Shown piece after piece: positions 45,542-57,200 of a stretch of 64,000 nucleotides of DNA; the first letter of the stretch is position 1, and each line of letters starts with the position of its first letter. A model generated the notes under the pieces. It saw only the letters and a list, made by a program, of their open reading frames with translations. It had not been told where the DNA came from and made no database searches. Position numbers and translations under genes: made by a program. Origin of the DNA: Monodelphis domestica (taxonomy: Eukaryota > Chordata > Mammalia > Didelphimorphia > Didelphidae); contig NC_077232.1 of the NCBI RefSeq assembly GCF_027887165.1, forward strand, positions 380,074 to 444,073, given 5' to 3'.

Positions 45542-46099
45542 CGGAGGGGGCCTCGTGCCCAGGGCTCGGAGCCTGGAACTCAGACCTGGACACCAGAGAG
45601 AACCCCACGGTGAAAGCCTGGGCGCTAGAACGCAGTATCTCAGGGCAGGGTACAAGGTGACTGGAGCCCCGAATCCCAGTGGCCAAGCCTAGAACCAGGA
45701 GCTCCTAATCCTAGGACTGAAGGCCAGAGCCCAAGCGCTGGACTCCTGAAACTAGAGCCCGCAGCGCTAAAGCCCCGAGCCTGGAACCCCGGATAACAGG
45801 AGACTAGAGCACGGATCCCAGAGGCGGGAGCCCGGAAATTAGAGCCCGCGGCAGCACTTGGAGCCCGATGCCTAGACCCCGAGCCCTGGGGCTGGAGACC
45901 AGAGCGCTGGAGTCCGGCTCGGGTCTGGGGACAGCTCAGGGCCCCCCTCGTTCGGCTCTCCTCCCGCCGCCCTGGCTCCAGCTCGGAGCCTTCCTGGGCC
46001 GGATCCCAGCCGCCTGGGTTGCGCCGGCTCCGACCTCCGCCTCCCCTGGCTGGAGTAAGGCCCTCCGGGGTCCCATCTTCCAGCAAGCCCCAGGATACC

Positions 46100-46660
46100 C
46101 TAGGACCCTTAACCCCGCCCGCGCTCTACCGCCGCCCAGAGTTCCCAACCTCCCGCCCCGCCCCGCCTATCACGCCCCCTATGCAAATTACCCGCTCGCT
46201 TCTCAGCCAATAGAAAGTCGCTCTGGATCCGCCCCCGCTGCCGACACAGCCAATGGACGCGTCGTGGGGCGTGGCCTACCGGCCCCGCGCGGGAGGTAGA
46301 TCCCTGTGCCTGGGTCGAGAGCCGTGCGGCGCGTTCGTTTCTGCACGTCTTCCTTCTGGGCGGAACCACTTCCCCAGGGATAGGGGAAGAGGTCGCCTCC
46401 GGAGCGAGTTCCCATTCCTCGCCTGACAAAGCCACGCCCCCAGCGGGACTGGGGATGGAGAGAGGGAAAGATCGCCCGCAGGAAACAAACGAGCCGAGGC
46501 AGGGAAACTGATGGAGCTCCAGCTTCCCCCTAGGCTGCCGCGATGGTCCGGACCACCCCTGACGGCCACGCTGGTCCTTGAGGACGCGGCTGCTAGGCAC
46601 GTAGCCGCCGGAGGCGCGCACGCACACTGGGCCCCGCCCCTACCTTAGCGGTGCTTGTGG
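46100..46660 (-). promoter_or_regulatory. CpG-rich promoter with CCAAT pair and hypoxia-type motifs
   Basis: CpG-dense DNA contains CCAAT at 46207 and 46250 (43 bp apart) and several GC boxes. On the minus strand there is an ACGTGC at 46348-46343 and a TACGTGC at 46603-46597; both contain the HIF core RCGTG. It lies 0.6-1.1 kb upstream of miR-210 on the same strand, so it is the likely miR-210 promoter. Transcript direction cannot be proved from sequence. Confidence 0.55.
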
Positions 46661-49030
46661 TCGGAGGATACCCAACGTAATATCCGCTGCAGCCACGCGG
46701 GGGCACCAAAGCCCTACGGTGTCCTCAGGCCCCAGCCTCCACCACTTTTAATCCTCCTTCGCTGCCAGTCCTTCAGGTCTCCATCCTCCGCTGCTGTCCT
46801 GCCTCTCTTCCCTGTCTCCAGCCATCTTTCTTCGTGTCGCCGTCCTCTTTCTATCTGTTCTCTCCAGCTCCTTCTCTGGCCTTTCCAGCCTCCCCCCAGC
46901 CCTCTGTCTGCAGAAACCCCACGACTATGGCTGCCAGCTCAAGTTTAGGGCTAGGGAGAAGTTGAAGCAGCTGTTTGGACTCCTGGGGCTCAGGTATTCC
47001 TTTGGCTGGGCATCGAAGGCCCACCTGGGCCTTTGCCTGGACCGAGTGGCCCCTGAGAGTGCTAAGGAGGATCCTGGGGAGCCTGGAGTCCAAGCTCCCA
47101 GCAGAGGGGCCAGCATCAGCCACGCTGGGGACTTCCAGGCATGACAGGGGCCAAGCTGAGGGCTCCCGGCTAGCCTCTGGAGCCTGCAGATTTGGTGCCT
47201 CCAGCACTCTCCTCCCGGCAGTGGGCTCTGCAAAAAGTCTGCTGCTTGGAAGTGTGGCCTTCTCCAGAGCCCTCGCTCCTAGAGGGAGCTGGCAGCCCCA
47301 GAAGCTGCCCTGATGAGGCCACGTCTGAGGCGCTGGGCTCCTTCAGGGATCCCTGAGGGGTGAAGGCAGGAGAGAGGCCGCCCTTCTGTGTCCGGGCCCT
47401 CTCCCTGCAGCCTCAGGCCCTTCACGCTGCTGACTCCTGCAGCCAGCCCCCCCAAGCCCCCAGAACTAGCTGTCCAGCCTGTGTTTGGTGAGCCCGAGCT
47501 CTATCCTGATTGGAATCCAGTGTACTAGATTCTGCTCCGGGTTCTAGCTAAGTGGTGAGCTCAGAACCCCTTTGGCTTGTCCCAGCACAGCCTGTGTCCC
47601 CAAAGCAAAAGGACCTCTTTGTACAACAAGGTCTAGAGCCTCTCTGATGGTGGCCAAAAGGTGGAAAGTGTGGCCAGCACTGCCTGTCACGAACAGCTCA
47701 CGGAATAGGCTCGCGGCTAGCGGATCCCGGGAAGCCTGACCTGAAGGGACACGGAGCCACGGAGCAGAACCAGGCTGGCCCCGGCCCCGGCAACAGCCAG
47801 ATGGTACCGAGAGCCCCCCGGAGCGCCTTGGCCCTTCTCGGCAATCCCATGGCCCGAGAGTGCAGCCCAGACAGCCCCGGTCGAGGCTGCGTGCAGGTCG
47901 AAGTGGGCCACTTTGCACTCTGGTTTTCTTCCTGCACAGCGCAGTGAATGTGGAAGGGTCTGGCAGGATTATGTAGGCGTAGGACCTCCATGGGGGAGGA
48001 GGAAGTCTGGAGCTCAACATTTCAGAAAACAAAATGCTAAATTGGGGGCTTACGTGGAATTGCGAAAAAAGCAATCTGAGGGGGAACAAGAAAGCAAGGT
48101 GGCTTCACTTTCCAATGGGGGGACCCACTTTGGCCCCAGAATGGCTAGTCTTGGTTGTTGGGCTGCTTCCAGATCCTGACTCTGAAGGCCTTCCCCAACC
48201 CGCAGGCTTCCCCCTTCTCCCGGTGGCCTGATCTCCTCCAGGACTCCTCCCCAGCTTTCTGGCTCTTCGGGGGACCTCAACGTCTTTTCAGAAGCCTGGA
48301 ACCAAAGTATCTGCTTCGATGTTATGGCCCTCCCCCAGGGGAGGGCCCCCGTAGCCCCTTCCCAGGGCAGAGCACACAGTAGGTCCTCCTGTCTGGTTAC
48401 CAAACGCTTCTCACCCATTCTCTTAACTGCCCCTCAGGACAGTGCCAAGAGGGTCCAAATGCAGGGCTTGCTCCCCCTCCCCCATCTCCCAGAGGAGGGG
48501 ACCGAAGCTCCAATCGGTCCCATGAGCTTGGCAGCAGTTCTGAGTGGATCAGACTCCTTGGTCCAGGAAAGGGACACACTTCAGGACAGCGTCCCAGCTC
48601 ACTTTTCAGTTCTGTGCGGCCTGATCCACAGCAAGGAAAGCTTTTTCCCTTGAGGAGCCTCAGTCTTCTCCCCTACAAAATGGGAGTATTTCCTCTGGTC
48701 CAGAGCTTGCCTGCTTCCCAAGTCCATGCACAATCCATAGCCCTGGGCTTCTGCCCTCCACAGGGTTGCCAGGTGAGCAGGGAGAGGTAGGTGCTTCCAA
48801 AGTGTTTGCTGGGTGCCACCAAAAGCATCTGATGTACTGTGAGGTGCCATTCCCTTCCTTTTGACTTTTGTTTGTCTTCTGGCATGCAGGATGTGCATAC
48901 TAAATGCTTAGCATCAGCACTTGATTGTTCTCCTTCTCCTGGTAATCTCCAAGTCAGACTGCACAGCTGCTGAATACGGATTTCTGAAGCCCAAGGTTGA
49001 CCAGATGAGCTTAGGAGGCCCCAGTGGCTC
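46660..49030. other. Intergenic DNA between the miR-210 promoter and the MITE
   Basis: Unique, moderately GC-rich DNA. Open frames exist (for example 47544-48089 on the minus strand), but none shows recognisable domains or supported exons. I see no gene. Confidence 0.45.
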
Positions 49031-49037
49031 CCTAGTG

Positions 49038-49305
49038 CAGTGATGGTGAACCTATGGCACAGGTGCCAAAGATGGCATGCAGAGCACTCTCTGTGGACAC
49101 TCTCCCTCCCCATCCCCCAGAGTTAGTTACTAGAAACGCAGAGGGTTGTGGGATGGACTGCTCCCCTCACCCGCTCCACTGTGCCTCCCCAGCCCTCTGC
49201 CCAATGGGAGCACTTCCTCCCACCCCTGTGTGGGCTAAGGGCACAGCAGGGCCCATCCAAAATTGGGGGAGTGGCACTCAATCTCTAAAAGGTTCACCAT
49301 CACTG
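49038..49305. mobile_element. Non-autonomous hAT (Charlie-type) MITE
   Basis: This 268-bp element has perfect 16-bp terminal inverted repeats, CAGTGATGGTGAACCT at 49038-49053 and its complement AGGTTCACCATCACTG at 49290-49305. The termini and the internal blocks ATGGCACAGGTGCCAAAG and GTGGCACTCAATCTCTAAAA resemble hAT-Charlie elements known from opossums and some other mammals. No transposase frame is present. The flanking octamers (CCCTAGTG and AGCCTCAA) differ, so no target duplication is visible. Confidence 0.85.
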
Positions 49306-49829
49306 AGCCTCAAAGATCAAATGAGTCTCTGGTTGGTTCTTGGAGCCCTTCCCAGCCTGGCTCCAGCCACTGCCACCCCAAGCCTTCCTTGGCTGATGCC
49401 ACACTTCATCTCCTCTTCAGCCCCTCAGCCATGAATCTCTCCTTGAAGAACCCTTGGGACCATTCCCCCCAGGTGGGGAAGCCTTTCTCCCCAGAAAACA
49501 AACAAAAAAAAAGATGCTCTTTCCTGGTGTGCTTCCAATTTGCTTCCCACCAGTAGAATACAAGCCCCTGGAGAGTAGGAAGGACTTCTTTTTGGCCTTT
49601 GTCTCCTCAGGGCCCATATCTGTACCTGGCAAACAGGAGGTGTTTAATCCACACTTGCTGAATCAATGTATACTATAAAGTCTTGAAGCCAGGAGGGGGA
49701 GGTGAGAAGAGTGCTCTTGCTGTGGGGGACTCGGGCAAGGTTGAGACAAGGATCAACTGAGGTAACCAGTGTAAAGCCCTTAGCCCAGGGCCTAGCACTG
49801 TCAATATTAGCTATTATTAGCATTATTAT

Positions 49830-50262
49830 CAAAGAGTAAGTAGAAGGAAATAAGTGCTTAAGGTGCCTACTGTGTGCTGGCAGCTGGGTGGCACAAAAGA
49901 TAGAGTGCTGGATCTGGAGCCAAGAAGACTCAGCTCCTGGAGTTCAAATGCAGCCAAGAATGCTTCCTAGTTAGGGGACCCTGGGCAAGTCACTTAGAAT
50001 CCTTGCCTCAGTTTCCTCCTTTGTCAAATGAGCTGAAGAAGGAAATGGCCAAGCAATGACTGCCAAGCAAACCCCAAAGGAGGACACAACTAAAGAATGA
50101 AAACTGCACCAAACACTGTACTAAGCATTTTACAGTTATATCCTTTGATCCTCAAAACAGCTCTGGGAGATAGGTTCTATGATCATCAACTCCATTTTAC
50201 AGATGAGGAAACTGAGGCAAACACACTAGGAAGTGTCAGAGGCTGAGTGGGCTCTGTCCATC
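49830..50262 (-). repeat. MIR-type SINE split by a CORE-SINE
   Basis: MIR-type antisense DNA (AAGTGCTTAAGGTGCCTACT, then CTGTACTAAGCATTTTACAG and ACAGATGAGGAAACTGAGGC) is interrupted at about 49876-50100. The insert is a sense SINE (GGCAGCTGGGTGGCACAAAA to AAGGAGGACACAACTAAAGA). The insert's 3' end (GACACAACTAAA) is of the RTE-tail type. Confidence 0.75.
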
Positions 50263-50560
50263 ATCGCACCACCTAGCTCTTCTGTCATTTATTGCTGTCA
50301 CACACAACTCCACCAACAATGCACCAGCTTGCCTGTCTTCTGTCAGCCCCTCCAACAACTGTTCTTTTCTTCCTTTTCTCCTTTCTCATCAGGTGGCCTT
50401 CAGCTAGCATCTCTGGATTGCTTTCATTGACATATCTCTGGGTCCCAATGGTCCTTTGCCTCAATCCCCACTTAAAGGGGTCCTGGCACACAGTAGGAGC
50501 ATAATAAATGCTGGGGAGGTTGGAAGTACAGAGGGAAGGACGGACGGACGGACGGATGGA
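50262..50560. repeat. Old repeat remnant and (GGAC)n(GGAT)n tract
   Basis: Decayed retroposon-like DNA is followed by a short tetranucleotide tract, GGACGGACGGACGGATGGAT, at about 50538-50565, just before the PHRF1 CpG island. Confidence 0.5.
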
Positions 50561-50564
50561 TGGA

Positions 50565-51286
50565 TGGACAAAGCCAGCCCGCGGGGCGGGGCGGAATGGA
50601 AGTCCGCCCCTCCTGCAGCTCCGCCCCGCGGACCCCACCCCCTTCTTCCTCCACCTCCTAAGAGTTCCAGAGAAGCTTTGCGCTCTCCCGCTCTCTCTGC
50701 GCACGCGCTGCTCCGGGAGCCAAGGAGGGGAGGGGGAAAGCGCGGAGTGGCCGGTGCCATTCCTCTAAGAGGGTGACGGAGGCTGGGAGGGATGTACCAT
50801 TCCACAGGGGGGGACGCCACTCGGTGCAGTGCCGGCCATTCTAACAGCAAGAGGGGGAGCCGTGGAGGGCCGTAACCCTGAGGGGCGACGCTTCATAGCG
50901 GCATCTCCTTTCTCTGGCTCTGCTAGGGACAGCATGAAGCCAGGGCAAAGTCTGGGCCCCCGCGCTATGCTCCAACCCGGCGAGATACCGGCCTTTTCAC
51001 GCCTGCCGCACCGCCTCCCCCTTGCCGTTCTCATGGATCCGCCCAACGGGCGGCGAGGGCGGAGACATCCCCGGAAGTGGCTCTAGTGCACTTCCGGGTC
51101 GGGAGCGCGCTGGCGGCGACGGCGACGGCTGGGATCTGGGCGGCTGCGTCCGGGGCCTAGTTCGGTGGCAGTGACGGGAGTCAGAGCCGAGGCCCAGGCT
51201 GGGCTGGAGTGGAAGCGGGACCCGGACCCGGACCCGGACCGAAGTCGAACCCGAGCCGCAACGAAGCGGGAGCAGCGCCGGGGCCG
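50565..51286 (+). promoter_or_regulatory. PHRF1: PHRF1 CpG-island promoter and noncoding exon 1
   Basis: CpG-dense, TATA-less DNA. An inverted pair of ETS-type sites, CCGGAAGTG at 51071-51079 and CACTTCCGG at 51089-51097, is separated by 9 bp and probably marks the start-site region. A noncoding first exon ends at 51286 with donor GTGAGT. It contains a (CCCGGA)n stretch at about 51219-51241. CpG-rich intron 1 fills 51287-51718. Confidence 0.75.
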
Positions 51287-54200
51287 GTGAGTTCTCGCCT
51301 CCGGGCGCGTGGTTCCTCTGGCGCCACTGCCACCGTGCCCTCCTATTCTGCGCCGGCCCCGGACCCGCCTGGCAGGCCTGGCGGCCGGCTCTGCCCCGGA
51401 GAAGCCGCGGAGGCTCGAGACCGCGGGTGAGGGCAGGCGCGTCCAGGAGGCCGGCAGGTCTTTGTCAGCCGGGAATCGAGATTCAAACCCCAAAACTGAG
51501 GCGTCCTTCAAGGCAGCGGACTCCGCCTGCACCCGGCAAAGGCGTGGAGGGAAGAGACTTCGGCCTCTCCCTTCCTGGTGGCGGGGATCGGTGGGTGGGG
51601 GAGACTAAGACGTCCTGAGCTGGGGGTGGGGGCACAACCCTGGGCCCCAAGAGCCTCCATCCCAGCCTGGCTCGGAACAGATACCATGTCTGTGCCATCT
51701 TCCTCCCCCTCCCCGCAGAGCCACTCCCAATGTACAGCCATGGATGAGGACAGTCAGGACGAGCTGATCCGCAGGGTCCGAGGGCAGCGCGGAGGAGGCG
51801 GGGGCCGGCGCCACCTGGAAGTGTTCAGCGAGGAGGAGGGTGAGGACCCCCCAGAGGAGGAGGGGGAGGAACCCCGGGGGAAGTAGGGGCTACAGGGTAC
51901 GGGCCCCAGGGCAGGGGTGGGGGGCGGGAGGGCTGCCTGCCCTTCCTCAGGTCTCTGTGTCCAACCAGACAACGGCAGTGAGCAGGGCCCAAGTGGAGCC
52001 TCTGGGGATGACCCTGACAGCAGCAGCAGTGAGGAGGAGGAGGATGGAGAGGAAGGCTCCGGTGAGGACCCCTGCTATGGGTTAGAATCCTAGTTTCCAA
52101 GCTAGCAGAGCTGGGCCCAGGGGCTGCCCCCTCCCCATGCCCCCCCACGTCTTCTGCCCACTGCCTGGTTCCTTACACCCTACTCCTGGGCTTCCCTGGG
52201 GTGCCCTCGGTGCAGGGGAGGGTGCAGTTCAGACAGTCACATGTCACATGGGTGCCGCTAAAGTGACTCCTGCCCTTCTCCAGATTGGGAGAGTTCCGAA
52301 GACGATGGTGACTCTACGGAGGGAGAAGGGCCAGAGGTGGCTTTGGGGGCCACCCCAGAACCCCCCAAAGGACAGCCAGAGCCTCTAGCCGGGGCAGGTG
52401 TCAGCTCTGACGAGGACGCTGAGAGCTGCCCCATCTGCCTCAATGTGTTCAGGGGCCAGGCAGTGGGCACCCCAGAAAACTGCGCCCACTACTTCTGCCT
52501 CGACTGTATAGTGGAGTGGTCCAAGGTAAGGCGTGGAGGCTTTCCTCCTGGGTCCTCGTCGTTGTCCACTTTCTGCCACGGGGCCCTGGCTTTGGAGGAT
52601 TGGCAGGCCCTTTGGGCTGTGTTTTGGGTGGCCGGTTTGTTGCCTGTGCCCAGCGGGGAGCCCTGATTTGGGGTTTCCGTGTGCTTCTCGCAGAATGCCA
52701 ACTCCTGCCCTGTGGACCGAATTCTCTTTAAATGGATTTGCATTCGGGCAAGATTCGGTGGCAAGGTCTTGAAAAAGGTGGGTGCCCGTCCCCAGTCATC
52801 TGCCTCGCTCATTCCTCGCGCCTGGGCAGCCCTTCTGGCCAGTGGTGGACCTTGGGGGAGCCATCAGCCAATGGGCAAGCATAGATGAGGCACCTCCCCC
52901 AGGTTGGCCCCGGGGTCTTGGGCCTCGGCCCACCGGACAGGTGACCGAACAAAAAGTTCATCTCTTGCTAGGTCCCTGTGGAGAGTCAAAAGGCCCCTCA
53001 GGCTGAGGAGGAGGGAGAAGACCCAACCTTCTGTGAGGTGTGTGGCCGGAGTGACCGGGAGGATCGGCTGCTGCTCTGTGATGGCTGTGACGCCGGGTAA
53101 GTGTTAAGCCCGGGGCGGAGCAGCTGCCTTTCTCCTGGGTACGGTTGGCACAGAGCTTCCCTGGCAAGGGAGGATCAACAAAGCCTTCCTAGCCCAGGGG
53201 GAGGGGAGGGGGTCAGGCACTTCCTATCCCCTCTGCCTGCGGCAGCTTCAGTCCCCATCTCCTTCCTGAACTCTGTGGTGACCCTGACTGCTCCAGATCA
53301 GAGCTCCCAAGGGTGAGTGAGCCCTTTATCCCTTCAGGGCCCGTCAGGGTTACCGTCTCCTCTTTGTGCCTCTAAGTTCCAGACATCCCTTGAGGCTCCA
53401 CTTGTGCCCATGTTAAGGCCTTGCCTGGGCCTGGGGCCTGCCCCCCAAGAGCCGGCTGGGGTGGGGATGGGAGAAGGGTCATCCCTGAATTCCCTCCCCC
53501 ACCAAGAATTTAGGCCCAGCAGAGGCTCAAAGTCCACAAAGTCTCCCAAGGACTTAGAGGGTTTTTTGTGAGGGAGAGAACCAGCCCACTGGCCTTGCAC
53601 ATAGGAGATTTCCTCGGGAGAGCTTCGCTTTTGTTGGGAGGCTCTAACCGCCAAAGCCTGTCCCGTCCTGGGTGCGCTCCTCGCCGTACCAGGCCGGATT
53701 CTCGGCCCAGCCCCAGTGGGCAACCTCTCTGGTAGAGCCTGAGCTGCCTCCCAGGTCCTGCCTGAACCCCTCTTCCAGCTCTCAGCTCAGAGCATTGGAA
53801 CCAGGGCTTGGCTGGGGGACGTTCAGGTGGGCCCAGGCTCGCCAATACCTCCGCGTGTGATGGAATGAGGCTCTAGGCTTATCTTGGGATCTGAGCCTGA
53901 GAACTGACAGGGGCCTCAGAGGCCGTGGAGCCCAGGGAGGGCAAAGCCTTGTCTGAGTCATAAGGCTGCCGTGGGCCTGAAGCAGAATTTCCACTCGGGG
54001 CTTGGGGACCGAAGTGGGGCCCTCCTTGTTGCTGCTGGGAGCGATGCGTCCACATGAGGCACATTCCTCGTTTCCGTGGGTTGGAATCCTGACCAACTCG
54101 GTGTTGCCCTGTGGCTGCAAAGGGGCCTTCCACCTTGGCCTTGGCCGGCTCTCGGCCTCACCGAGAGGATGCTTGGCCCATTGTCCTCTTGGTCCTGGTG

Positions 54201-57200
54201 GAGCATCCCCTCTCTGCCTCCTCTTCTGGGACTGGCTGCAGGCCTCTGCCGTTGCCCACCTTTCGACCTCCGTGCCACCCCGAGCCGCTCTGGCCCTGCC
54301 TTCCCCAAAGCCTGCGATGCTTCAGGGTGGACCTGGAGGAGACCGTTGTGGGCCCCATCCTGTCTCTACAGGTACCACATGGAATGTTTGAACCCATCCC
54401 TGAGTGAGGTGCCCGTCGACGAGTGGTTTTGTCCCGAGTGTGTTGCCACAGCGGCCCCCACAGCAGCCCCTGCTACCGCCAATGGTAATCCTGGGACTGA
54501 AAGTGACCTCAGTCACCCCAGGGGTGCCCCGGTCAGTGTGGGCTCGGCACAGGGCTGGGTCCAGGCTGGCTTGTGAGTGCCGGTTTCTGTTCTCCCCGAG
54601 ATGTGGATCCCGTGAGTGAAGAGGAAATGGCCTTGCTCCTGGTTGATGTCGTCCCCACTACCAGCCGGCTGCGCCCCAACGTGGGGCGGACTCGGGCTAT
54701 TGCCAGGACTCGCCAGAGTGAGCGGGTGAGAGCTACTGTGAACCGTAACCGCATCACCACCGCCCAGAGGATTCAGGCGAGTAGCTGGAGGCAGCTGGTG
54801 GGGGCAGCGGGGACAGGCACCTGAGGGCCAGAGAGAGAACCCGGACCATTCACGGCCCTCCAAAAGTGAGCTTAGGCCTACGTGGCACGGCCGTGATGGG
54901 GTCTCGTCTCATTCTCCTGCAGCGGGTGCCCAGGTACCTCATGTCATCTCTGCTCGACGAGACCATCGAAGCCGTGGCCTCGGGTCTGAGCACTGCCGTG
55001 TATCACCGCCCCGTGACTCCTCGCACCTCAGTCCGACGGAAAAGGAAAACAGGCAAGGGAGGCTGGCAGGATTGGGGGTGCTCCCACAGGGGCCCCGGAC
55101 TGCTGCAAGCTCTGCTCCGCTGGCCAGGGCCAGGGCCTCCCCCAGGTTCCCTGCACACCCGCCTCGGCCCCTCTCCTTTCCCAGGATGCACGTGCACGGG
55201 CTCCTGAGCCTTGTGTGCTGTGGGCAGTCCCTGGACACAAAGGAGACCCCAACCTTGGAACTTGTCTCTTCAGGGAGAAGGAAGAAAGCCTCTGGAAGAA
55301 AGAGAGCCTCCTCCAAATCCTCGGGGAGAAGCAAGAGCTCGGGGGCCCGTCCCAAGAGGCGCAAGGCCCGAGCCAAGAAAAGGAAAGGCCAGAAGAGCCA
55401 GGTGTGGGCCCTGCTGGACGTGGTGGGCGGGACGAGCGAGCTCTGGGGTCCTGAGAGCCCGGCCACAGCTCACCTGGCATCTGCCTGCGGTCTTTGTAAC
55501 GCCGGGCAAAGCACCAGCCAGTGACTGGGAGAAGGTGTGGACGTGCTTCATTGGGCCGGAGCTCGTCCCACACAAAAGGTTCAAGGGGCCAGCGGGCCGA
55601 GGGGGGGTGGCCCCTGCGCCGGGGGCCTGCCCGAGGAGGACACTCAAAGGGAAATGGCGGGGGTCGGGCGCAGGCTGCCTGGGCCTCCGCAGTCACTTTG
55701 CTGCTCCTCTTTGCGGCTCAGGTGAAAACCAAAGTCACGGCTCGTTCTCGCATCGCCAGGACGCTGGGCCTTGGGAAGCCCCTGCGCGGAGCCTCCATAC
55801 CTTCTGTGTACAAGCCGGTTGAGCCTTCTCTGGGCTTCATGAGGGCGGACATCGGAGCGGCTTCCTTGTCCCTGTTTGGAGATCCCTACGAGCTCGACCC
55901 CTACGATAGGTGCGCGCGCGCCCGCCCCCTCCACGGGCCTGGAGCCGTCTTGTCGAAGGGGCGGGCTTGTGGGGATTGGCTGAGGGCTCTGCCCTGGCGG
56001 TGCCCTCAGAAACCTGGCCGAAACAGCGTGCAGACAGCCAACACTTGACCTGTTCTGGTCACTTGGAGCCTCTCCCCGGCCCCCGTGGCCAGCCTGGGCC
56101 AAGGCCCTTCCTGCTCGGGAACGTCTCTTGTCGCGCGGGGTCTTTCCCCTACGCAGCCTGATCCTCTTCTCCGCGCTTCCCCCTGTTGCCGGGGCTGCCC
56201 TCTAGAACAAGACAGGAGAGCCTCCCCGGCCCGTCGGATGGTCTCACAGGTCTGGGCCGACCCTTCCGGTCCTATCGGCTTCTCGGGCCGCTTCCCAGGA
56301 CCCCAGAGCTGAGAATGTGCCCTTCCTGAGCACGCTCTGCTTAGGCCAGGGGGCAGCCTCAAAGCCCCGCCTTGAGAGCCAGCCAGTACTTTGGATGGCG
56401 AAACCGAGGAGAGTCGGCCATCGTGCTAGGGAGGCTGATTGGCGGAGAGAGAAGTTGTCCTCCCTCCGGGGCGGGACGAGCACGAGGGGTCTGGGCTGGC
56501 TGCCTGAGGCCTGGGTCCAGTGCTCGCCGGCACGGGGGTGGCCTTCCTGGGCTAGGTGGTGGCTGCTCGTTTCCTGCCCTTCCTGCCAGGCGGTCTTCTC
56601 ACCTGAGGGCCACTCGGGAACCCGTGGACGTCTCTCACGTAGAAGACGGGCTGAGGCTTTTTTCTGATGGCTCCAGAGGGCAGATCCCCGGCCACGTGGG
56701 CTCCTCAGCAGGGCCTGGGCCTCCTTGGGTGGCCCACGAGTATTTGAGCTTGTAGTGGCTTGGCTGGACTCATGCGGGGGAGCATTCCAGGAAAGGCGGT
56801 AGCCCATGGCCACAGCTCGGGCTTGCCCCCTTCTAAGGAGGACCTCCTCTATTAATCGGGGTCCCCCCCCCCCCCCTGTCTTTTCAGTAGTGGAGAACTC
56901 CCAGCAAACCAGGCGTCTCCTCTGAGCACCAAGAGGCGGATCCTCTCACAGTCGGCCCTCAGATCTCATCAGCCTGTGGCTAGACCCATTTCTGTGGGGC
57001 TTTCCAGGTAAGGAGAGGGAAGAAGGGAAGACCTACTGTGTGCCAGGCTCAGCATCATTTTGCAGGAGTCTCCTTTGAGCCTCACAGCAACTCCAGTAGG
57101 GCAGAGATTCGGGAGGGTGGGCTCACAGGACCTACACGGTAGGGAGTGAGGCCTGAGGAGGGGGCTGGATGCTGAAGGACGGGAAAAGCAAACACCATTT

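Larger units (their letters stand above)
44690..46650 (-). ncRNA. MIR210HG: Candidate miR-210 host transcript (MIR210HG-like), minus strand
   Basis: In human, MIR210 lies in a minus-strand noncoding RNA between RASSF7 and PHRF1. Here the hairpin sits between a CpG-rich CCAAT promoter (46.1-46.65 kb) and a minus-strand AATAAA at 44708-44703. That is a plausible promoter-to-terminator unit of about 1.5-1.9 kb. No long conserved coding frame was recognised. Exons and the start site are not determined. The span is inferred from position, orientation and signals only. Confidence 0.45.

Noticed and set aside
54798-54803. GT donor downstream of the PHRF1 exon at 54601-54776
   Set aside because: It is in frame but weak (CTG/GTGGGG) and adds seven residues relative to human. 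The GC donor at 54777 fits length and consensus better. Kept as an alternative in the findings.
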